The notes under the pieces: generated by a model | What the model saw: only the letters and a program-made list of their open reading frames with translations | What the model was told of the DNA's origin: nothing | Database searches by the model: none | Shown: positions 43,116 through 48,486 of the stretch, piece after piece | How positions within the stretch are numbered: position 1 is the first letter of the stretch | How the letters are laid out: every line of letters starts with the position of its first letter | Source of the DNA: Planctomycetota bacterium | Lineage (GTDB): Bacteria > Planctomycetota > JAJSAM01 > JAJVHW01 | DNA length: 48,486 bases | Direction of reading: 5' to 3' | Assembly (NCBI GenBank): GCA_021776825.1 | Contig: JAJFFG010000007.1 | Location: forward strand, 1 to 48,486 | Position numbers and translations under genes: made by a program

Positions 43116-44159
43116 CTACGGGATGCGCAGGATCAGGGGCTCGGCCTCGCGGTCGTCACCCTGGCGCCGTGTCTCAGCCACGAATTCGGCCATGAACGCG
43201 ATGCTCGTTGCCACGCGTCCCTCGGCGTCCTGGTCGACCAGGTTGATCTGACCGCCGGCCATCGAAGGATGTCCGCCACCGGAGCCGCGATTGGCGAGGA
43301 GCCGCAGCATGAGCGCCCCGGCGTCAGAGTCCTCACCGTTGGTGCGCATCGAGATGTAGAGCAGGTCTTGGAAGACGCCCGTCACGCACGTCCAGCGGGC
43401 GCAGTCGGCGCGAAGCAGGAAGTCCGCCATCTCCGGGACCATGTCCGGCACGCGCACGGGCCCGAGCTCCGACGTGACGACATCGCCCGAGAGGACGGCG
43501 CCCTCAATGGCCTTCAACAGGTCGAAGAAGTACTCGCGCGGCACACGCTCCGACTCGATCCGCGAGATGATCCGCCGATCGACGAGCTTCTCGAGCTCCG
43601 TGTAGACCTCGACGTCGGTTTCGGTCGTGTCGCGACCGAGGTCCTGCGTTTCCGACTTGATCCCGTAGAAGAGGCCCATCGCGACGTCGGCGGGGATCGG
43701 GATGCCCTTCGCGATCAGCATCTCCCCCACCAGGGTCGACGTCGCGCCGTAGCCGGGTTCGATGATGCACACGGCGCAGCCGAGGGACTCCTCGCGCGGC
43801 GCGTGGTGATCGATCACGACGGTGGGGACGAAGCCGTCCGGGAAACTCGTGTAGTTGGTGCCGGGTTGCGTGTCGCAGACCGCGGTAAAGTCGTACTCCG
43901 AGTAGTCGATCAGCGAGCCGGGCACCATGGGGATGTCGAGCTCGCGGACCATCGCACGGTTCTCGGAGCGACCGACGATGCCGCCGAATGCGATGACGGC
44001 AGTGTGGCCCGTGTAGCGCTGCACCAGATAGCGGATCGCGTACGCGCACGCGATGGAGTCCGGGTCCGGGTTGTTGTGCGTCTGGACCAGGAAGCGCTCC
44101 TTGCCCTGAAACGCGTCGACCACGCGATCGAGTCGAGCAGCCGCTATCTCGCGATCCAT
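43116..44159 (-). CDS. DHH-family phosphoesterase (NrnA-like)
   Basis: A 347-aa protein. Metal-binding motifs: HNNPDPDS (28-35), CDTQPG (95-100), DHHAP (117-121). The C-terminal DHHA1 domain has GSGGGHPSMAGGQINL. This matches the oligoribonuclease / c-di-AMP- or pAp-phosphatase group, but substrate choice within it cannot be read from sequence. Its ATG overlaps the previous stop by 1 nt (tgatg), coupling it to the small charged protein upstream. It is likely housekeeping rather than part of the glycan cluster. Confidence 0.82.
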   Translation of the reverse strand: MDREIAAARLDRVVDAFQGKERFLVQTHNNPDPDSIACAYAIRYLVQRYTGHTAVIAFGGIVGRSENRAMVRELDIPMVPGSLIDYSEYDFTAVCDTQPGTNYTSFPDGFVPTVVIDHHAPREESLGCAVCIIEPGYGATSTLVGEMLIAKGIPIPADVAMGLFYGIKSETQDLGRDTTETDVEVYTELEKLVDRRIISRIESERVPREYFFDLLKAIEGAVLSGDVVTSELGPVRVPDMVPEMADFLLRADCARWTCVTGVFQDLLYISMRTNGEDSDAGALMLRLLANRGSGGGHPSMAGGQINLVDQDAEGRVATSIAFMAEFVAETRRQGDDREAEPLILRIP

Positions 44160-44566
44160 CAGTCGGCGCCGTCCGAGGCGCCCCCGGTCTTCTTGTAGCC
44201 CAGAGCTCGGAGCACGTGCAGCACCTCGCTCCACGTCGGGAACGGCCGACCGTGACGCTGCTTGTAGCCGTTGATGCAGTTGATGAAGTCGAGCTCGTCC
44301 GGGGAGAGCGGGTACTCGTTCACGCTGCGCTGGCCGCCGCGGTAGAGGTCCGGAATCGGGAGCTCCCCACGGCGATCGCTCTGCCGCCGATCGGTCGCGC
44401 GTCGGTCTCCGGCCCGGCGCTCGACGCCGGGCGGCGGCTCCGTTCCGGCGCGCCGGTCTTCGCCGGTGCGCCGTGGTCCCTGGCGTCGTGTGCCGCGTCG
44501 ACGGTCGCGCGGATCGGGAACGGCCGACGCTGCTTCGTCGGAACGAGTGTCTTCATCGCTGCTCAT
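44159..44566 (-). CDS. Small Arg/Asp-rich protein with conserved C-terminal helix domain
   Basis: A 135-aa protein, ATG at 44566. Residues 1-70 are an Arg/Asp/Gly-rich disordered run ([18 protein letters not shown]...). Residues 80-128 look folded: [20 protein letters not shown], then [20 protein letters not shown], a pattern like a winged-helix or DNA-binding small domain. I do not recognise the family. It is coupled to the DHH phosphoesterase by a 1-nt overlap. It is divergent from the GspF-like gene over 116 bp. Confidence 0.65.
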   Translation of the reverse strand: MSSDEDTRSDEAASAVPDPRDRRRGTRRQGPRRTGEDRRAGTEPPPGVERRAGDRRATDRRQSDRRGELPIPDLYRGGQRSVNEYPLSPDELDFINCINGYKQRHGRPFPTWSEVLHVLRALGYKKTGGASDGAD

Positions 44567-44682
44567 GCGACGCGCAAGGTAACGCATCGACGGGCGTCTG
44601 TCTGTATCCCGGCTCCATGTCCTCGGTCTCAGGAGGTGTCCGTCTGCGCTACCCTGCGAGTGTGCACGGATCGACCTCCCCG

Positions 44683-45687
44683 ATGGATCGCGCGCGGCAG
44701 TTCTGGCGGCGGACGTTGCGAGGTCCCAATGCGACGCGGCGCGTGGCGCTCTACCAGGAACTGGCCTCGCTGCTATCGGCGGGGTTCGGTATCCGGCAGG
44801 CCGTCGCCAACCTCCAAGCCCAGGACCGAGTCGGCGTGCGCGGCGTGCTGGGCATCTTCGCCCTGCAGGTCGAGCAGGGCGAGCCGCTGCACCTCGCGAT
44901 GGCGAGCCACCCGGAGGCCTTTGCCCCGCTCGAGACGACGCTGATGCGCATCGGCGAGCGCACGGGGCGACATGTCGAGGCGCTGCGCGAACTGGCCGAA
45001 CGCCTGGACGCTGAGCGGGTCCTGCGCACACAGCTCCTCAGCGGACTGGCGTATCCGCTCCTGATCGCCCACATCGCCCTGGTGATGCCGACGGTGCCGC
45101 TCGTGTTGATGAAGCACGGCTCTGGGACGTGGCTACTCGTCGTCGGCATCGGACTGGCCGTGCTCTGGATCCCGCCGCTGCTCCTGGTCACGCTGTACGT
45201 CGCCTTTCGCGATCGCCCGGGGTTCGCGCGAGCTCTCGAACGCATCCCCGTGCTCGGTTCGACGCTGCGCAATGGCGCGCTCGCACGGTTTGCCGGGGCG
45301 TTCTCGACGCTCTACGAGGCGGGAGTCGACCCTGTGGAGACCCTCGACGAAGCGGCCGGGACGGCGTTGCTCGGCTCGATCGTGACGGACGTCCGCGAGC
45401 ACTCCGGGCCCTTGGCCGCCGGCGAGAGTTTCACCGCCGCGCTCGGGCCCTGCCGCTCACTCCCGCTGGATCTCAAGCAGCTGATCGCATCGGGCGAAGA
45501 GAGCGGCACCCTCGGCGAGGCCCTGTCGCGCGCAGCGACGCTCTACGCGGAGCGCGCGGAGCGATCCGGGAAGACCCTTGCCCGTGCGGTGCCGATGATC
45601 GTGTTCCTGCTCGTCGCCGCATTCGTCGGGTACCTGGCGTTCAGCGCGATCGGCTCGTACTTCGGGGCGCTGGAGGAGTTCCTCTAA
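44683..45687 (+). CDS. GspF/PilC-like inner-membrane protein (orphan)
   Basis: A 334-aa protein. The N-terminal domain ([20 protein letters not shown]) and the C-terminal repeat of it ([20 protein letters not shown]) are the two halves of the type II secretion/type IV pilus GspF fold. Membrane helices lie at about 125-180 ([39 protein letters not shown]) and at the C-terminus ([19 protein letters not shown]). No ATPase, pseudopilin or secretin gene is near. Start: ATG 44683; GTG 44662 upstream in frame is possible. Its stop overlaps the convergent ddl stop by 4 nt. Confidence 0.75.
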   Translation: MDRARQFWRRTLRGPNATRRVALYQELASLLSAGFGIRQAVANLQAQDRVGVRGVLGIFALQVEQGEPLHLAMASHPEAFAPLETTLMRIGERTGRHVEALRELAERLDAERVLRTQLLSGLAYPLLIAHIALVMPTVPLVLMKHGSGTWLLVVGIGLAVLWIPPLLLVTLYVAFRDRPGFARALERIPVLGSTLRNGALARFAGAFSTLYEAGVDPVETLDEAAGTALLGSIVTDVREHSGPLAAGESFTAALGPCRSLPLDLKQLIASGEESGTLGEALSRAATLYAERAERSGKTLARAVPMIVFLLVAAFVGYLAFSAIGSYFGALEEFL

Positions 45688-46730
45688 CTGCCGTCGCGCC
45701 TCGGGGCGAGTGCGAGTTCGGCGATGGCGTGGCACAGATCCGCGAACGAGAGCCCCGCCCCGCGGGCGGAGAGCGGACAGAGGGACTGATCCGTCATTCC
45801 GGGGACGGTGTTCGTCTCGAGGAACCACGGAGTGCCGTCGGCGTCGAGGATGAAGTCGCTGCGGGAGAGTCCGTCGCAGCCGAGCACCCGGTGAGCAAGC
45901 AGCGCGGCGTCGCTCACCGTGCTCGCCACGGACTCCGTGATCCGCGCGGGGCAGATCTCGTCGCTCTCGCCCTCGTACTTCGCCGCGAAGTCGAAGTACT
46001 CACCGCGCGGGACGATCTCGACGATCGGCAGCGCGCGCAGCGGACCGTCGTGGTTGCCGAGCACGGGGCAACTGACCTCGGTGCCATCGATCAGTCGTTC
46101 GACGAGGGCGCGGCGGCGCGGACCGTCGAGTGCCGTGCGGATGGCCTCCGCGAGGTGCTCGGGCTCGCGGACGAGCGAGATCCCGAAGCTCGACCCCTCG
46201 GCCGCCGGCTTGACCACCGCGGGGACCCCGATGGCGGACGCGCGCGCGAGGGCGCTCGCCGGGTCTTGGTCCCAGTCCCAGCCCGAGATCCCCGCCCACG
46301 CGGGGGTCGGGATGCCGTGGTGGGCCAGGACCTCCTTCGTGCGCTCCTTGTCCATCGCGAGCGCGCTGCTCAGGACCCCGGAACCCGTGTAGGCCACTCC
46401 CGCGGTCTCGAGCAGCCCCTGGACGGTGCCGTCTTCGCCATACGCGCCGTGGAGGGCGATGAACACGAGGTCGATCGCACCGCCGTCCGGTGCGGCGAGA
46501 CGCTGCAGCGTCTGCGCCGGAGAGGCCTCGCCACCCGGTAGAGCCTGCGCTGATGTCGGCCCGGATCTAGGAAGAGCCCAGTGGCCGTCGGGTGCGATGT
46601 GGACCGGCAGCACGTCGTGCCCCGCCGCGACGAGCGCCTTGGCAACGGCGACTCCGCTTCCGACCGAGATGCCGTGCTCTCGTGACGGTCCTCCCGACAG
46701 AACGGCGACCCGTAGCCGCGACGAGGTCAT
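45684..46730 (-). CDS. ddl: D-alanine--D-alanine ligase
   Basis: A 348-aa ATP-grasp enzyme of peptidoglycan precursor synthesis. Visible: GGPSREHGIS (13-22) near the N-terminus, where most Ddl proteins read GG.S.EHE.S; ALHGAYGEDGTVQGLLE; MDKERTKEVL; VKPAAEGSSFGIS; and the metal-binding C-terminus FLETNTVPGMTDQSL. The serine in EGSSFG and the KYEGE loop are present. Its ATG overlaps the stop of the pyrophosphorylase by 4 nt, so both are co-translated. This also indicates that the organism makes D-Ala-D-Ala peptidoglycan. Confidence 0.88.
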   Translation of the reverse strand: MTSSRLRVAVLSGGPSREHGISVGSGVAVAKALVAAGHDVLPVHIAPDGHWALPRSGPTSAQALPGGEASPAQTLQRLAAPDGGAIDLVFIALHGAYGEDGTVQGLLETAGVAYTGSGVLSSALAMDKERTKEVLAHHGIPTPAWAGISGWDWDQDPASALARASAIGVPAVVKPAAEGSSFGISLVREPEHLAEAIRTALDGPRRRALVERLIDGTEVSCPVLGNHDGPLRALPIVEIVPRGEYFDFAAKYEGESDEICPARITESVASTVSDAALLAHRVLGCDGLSRSDFILDADGTPWFLETNTVPGMTDQSLCPLSARGAGLSFADLCHAIAELALAPRRDGS

Positions 46731-48097
46731 GCTCCGGTGGCGACGCCGTGCAGTCGTCGGAACGCCTCTTCGTCCGGCGCGAGCCGGGGATCGACCTCGA
46801 GCAGGCCCCGCGCGGCGGGAACTCCCGCGCGGTCATGCCAACCGCGGAAGAGTGCGACGAGATCGTTGCGCGCGCTCTCCGGCGAGTCCGTGCCCGTCGC
46901 GTTCTTGATGGGTGAGAACTCGCGCGCCCGTGACGTTTCCATCACGAGCGATTGCTCGGCGAGCGGGATGGCGTCGAAGAGGAACGTCTCGAGCTTCGTC
47001 GCGTTCGGTGCGGATGGCGTCACGGCGTTGCCGCTGCCGTCTACGTGGCGCACGCTCTTGCGCGCACGATGCACGGGGAGCTCGGTCCGCGCCATCTCCT
47101 GAGCGAATGCGAGATCGATGCAGTGGGCGGCAATGTTGCCCTGGCCGTAGAGCAGCTCGCCGTTGACGTCGGTGGCCTCGCTCTGGGCCGGTGTCAGCTC
47201 GCTGTACTCGACGATCGCGGGGGAGCCGTCGATGCGCGCGAACACGCCGACCTGTTCGCTCGGTCCCGTCTTCACGACGCTCTTGCTGGAGATCCGGCTG
47301 CCGGCTTCGACGTGCAGCCCAACGAAGACCGGGTCCACGGGCTGGATCAGCGGGTTGTCGACCTGCACGTACGAGATGGTCGTGAAGCCGAAGTCGCCGA
47401 GCAGGTCGAGGAGCTTCGCATCGGCGAGTGCCCGATACGTCCCGCCGTGACCGTTCGGCGCCATGGCGATCCGCGAGGTCGTCGCGAGAAGCAACCGTCC
47501 CTCGTCGTCGAGCGCCGGGAGCTCGGCCTGGCACGGCGTGCGCACCCACGTGGCGTCGAGTCCGCAGAACCGATGCCACCGAAGCAAGTCAGCCGTCGGG
47601 CGCGCCGTCGCAGGGCTGACCATCACGAAGAACGGGATCGCGCGCTTCAGCTCGCGACTCCAGTGCACGACCTTCTCGGCATGCCACTGGAGCAGGGGCT
47701 TGCCCGACGTCGGCCCGGCCGGCCACATCGCCTTCGGAGCGGAGCTACCGAGGCGGGTGCCCTGCCCACCGGCAGCCACGACGACGGCGACGCGTCCGGC
47801 GCGAAGCTCTTCGAGCCCCCGCTCACGTGCCGCCTCACGTCGCGCCGCGGTGTCGCCGCCGAGCCGGACGAGCTCATCCCCCGGGGGGGCGATGCGCCGC
47901 GCTCCAGAGTCAGCCTTCGGTGCCGCCGCCAGTCGCGCAACGTGCGCCAGGTCGATCGACGCGGCCTGTGCGACGAGCGCCTGTGCCGCCCGCATCGGGA
48001 GGTCGTCGAGGAACCGGAACACGTGTCCCTGCCCCGCCGCCTCGAACCGCTCGATGACCTCTCGCCCCGCAGCGCGCACATCCACTCTGACGCTCAT
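46727..48097 (-). CDS. UDP-N-acetylhexosamine pyrophosphorylase, eukaryotic (UAP1) type
   Basis: A 456-aa nucleotidyltransferase forming UDP-GlcNAc (or UDP-GalNAc/UDP-Glc) from UTP and a sugar-1-phosphate. Signature: AAGGQGTRLG (108-117), PKAMWPAG (121-128), SGKPLLQWHAEKV (131-143), then ISYVQVDNPL, LTPAQSEATDVNGELLYGQG and AREFSPIKNATGTDSPESAR, as in eukaryotic UAP1 rather than bacterial GlmU. The UAP sequence PKGM carries Ala in place of Gly here. The ATG at 48097 is preferred over a GTG at 48100. It is the first gene of a two-gene unit with ddl. Exact sugar specificity cannot be read off. Confidence 0.83.
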   Translation of the reverse strand: MSVRVDVRAAGREVIERFEAAGQGHVFRFLDDLPMRAAQALVAQAASIDLAHVARLAAAPKADSGARRIAPPGDELVRLGGDTAARREAARERGLEELRAGRVAVVVAAGGQGTRLGSSAPKAMWPAGPTSGKPLLQWHAEKVVHWSRELKRAIPFFVMVSPATARPTADLLRWHRFCGLDATWVRTPCQAELPALDDEGRLLLATTSRIAMAPNGHGGTYRALADAKLLDLLGDFGFTTISYVQVDNPLIQPVDPVFVGLHVEAGSRISSKSVVKTGPSEQVGVFARIDGSPAIVEYSELTPAQSEATDVNGELLYGQGNIAAHCIDLAFAQEMARTELPVHRARKSVRHVDGSGNAVTPSAPNATKLETFLFDAIPLAEQSLVMETSRAREFSPIKNATGTDSPESARNDLVALFRGWHDRAGVPAARGLLEVDPRLAPDEEAFRRLHGVATGA

Positions 48098-48230
48098 CAC
48101 CCCTCCAGCAGTCGACCCCTCGGTCGACGCGCGAATCTACCACCCCAAGAACCCCCCGATCCGAGAGTGTCGTGCGGATCCCGATCAGGAGTCGAAGCGG
48201 CCCCACTCTGTTTTCCGCTGGCGGGATGTG

Positions 48231-48308
48231 CCTAGCCCGCATCGTTCGCGAGGACTCACGTGCCTGAACTGTCCAGGCCCCCAGTTCCACGTCGCACCTG
48301 CTCCTACG
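48231..48308 (-). repeat. Dispersed repeat, copy R1 (diverged)
   Basis: cctagcccgcatcgttcgcg followed by aggactcacg resembles copy R2, 95 bp further on, with about 60-65% identity by eye. Read on the minus strand it shares the ctcgcgaacgatgcgggcta core seen at 3873-3937. It lies in the gene-free stretch 48098-48486 downstream of no gene (the pyrophosphorylase starts at 48097 and points away). Confidence 0.65.
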
Positions 48309-48325
48309 TCGCGTCCGCAAGTGCT

Positions 48326-48452
48326 CCTAGCCCGGACTATTCATGACGACTCACGCACCTGAGCGGTCCAGAGCGCCGATCTCGGCGTTGCGCCTCCTCC
48401 GAGACGGAACGACGTCGCAGTCGTCGTCGCGCCTTGATCTCGACACTCTGTC
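48326..48452 (-). repeat. Dispersed repeat, copy R2
   Basis: Minus-strand order is gacagagtgtcgagatcaag, then gcgcgacgacgac, caacgccgagatcgg, gctcaggtgcgtgagtcgtc and atgaatagtccgggctagg. The left copies have the same order of blocks: cagagtgtc, cgagatcaaggcg, caacgcagagatcg, gtcaggcgtggcgacg and gagaaggtcgg with ttag. So R2 belongs to the same family in inverted orientation. The last 34 bases (48453-48486) show nothing further. Confidence 0.65.
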
Positions 48453-48486
48453 CTCGCTCAGGATGGGCCTCCCGGCGCGCGCCGTG

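Noticed and set aside
41712..44198. Very long plus-strand open frame (about 828 codons) opposite the flippase and DHH genes
   Set aside because: Composition is Arg/His/Glu/Asp-rich with no domains; it is the antisense shadow of two well-supported minus-strand genes in GC-rich DNA.

Overview
The window is GC-rich (roughly two thirds G+C by eye) bacterial DNA with dense coding and many 4-nt ATGA gene overlaps. The gene families suggest a Planctomycetota-like bacterium. They include many secreted TPR, HEAT and alpha-alpha-toroid proteins, a PEP-CTERM protein, a futalosine-pathway MqnA, a fused membrane/spermidine-synthase-like protein, a eukaryotic-type UDP-N-acetylhexosamine pyrophosphorylase and a TMTC-like O-mannosyltransferase. 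This is inferred from family content; there is no rRNA or other taxonomic marker. I see no tRNA, rRNA, CRISPR array, prophage or intact transposon.

Layout. (1) 1-391: two direct copies of a ~150-bp repeat. (2) 380-2596, minus: TMTC-like membrane protein with TPRs. (3) 2650-16040, plus: secreted toroid protein, CCA-adding enzyme overlapping a HEAT protein, a translationally coupled ABC ATPase / five-haem cytochrome / TPR trio, a degenerate alpha/beta-hydrolase, a spermidine-synthase-like membrane protein coupled to a TPR protein, and mqnA. (4) 16240-20972: DUF3667 membrane protein, a secreted protein, a gene broken by a frameshift, and a DUF6569/ARPP-1-like protein. (5) 21187-25365, plus: O-antigen-ligase-like protein with a long charged tail, then a DprE2-like reductase and a DprE1-like oxidase. 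(6) 25432-26800: small two-TM protein, IS1595-type transposase remnant, PEP-CTERM protein. (7) 27197-44566, minus: 1,326-aa zinc-ribbon/TPR protein, HEAT protein, small membrane protein, DUF362 protein, CapK/PaaK-like adenylate-forming enzyme, four GT4 glycosyltransferases in A-B-B-A order, a Wzx-type flippase, a DHH phosphoesterase and a small charged protein. (8) 44683-48097: GspF-like protein, then ddl and a UDP-GlcNAc-type pyrophosphorylase. (9) 48231-48486: two more diverged copies of the end repeat, in inverted orientation.

Working together: the flippase, the four glycosyltransferases (two resembling the exosortase-system sugar transferase family), the ligase-like protein, the DprE1/DprE2-like pair, the CapK-like enzyme and the PEP-CTERM protein look like parts of an exosortase-linked extracellular glycan or glycoprotein system. 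No exosortase gene lies in the window. The pyrophosphorylase and ddl would supply cell-wall or glycan precursors. Both ends of the window fall in the same repeat family, as expected if this is an assembly contig broken at repeats.
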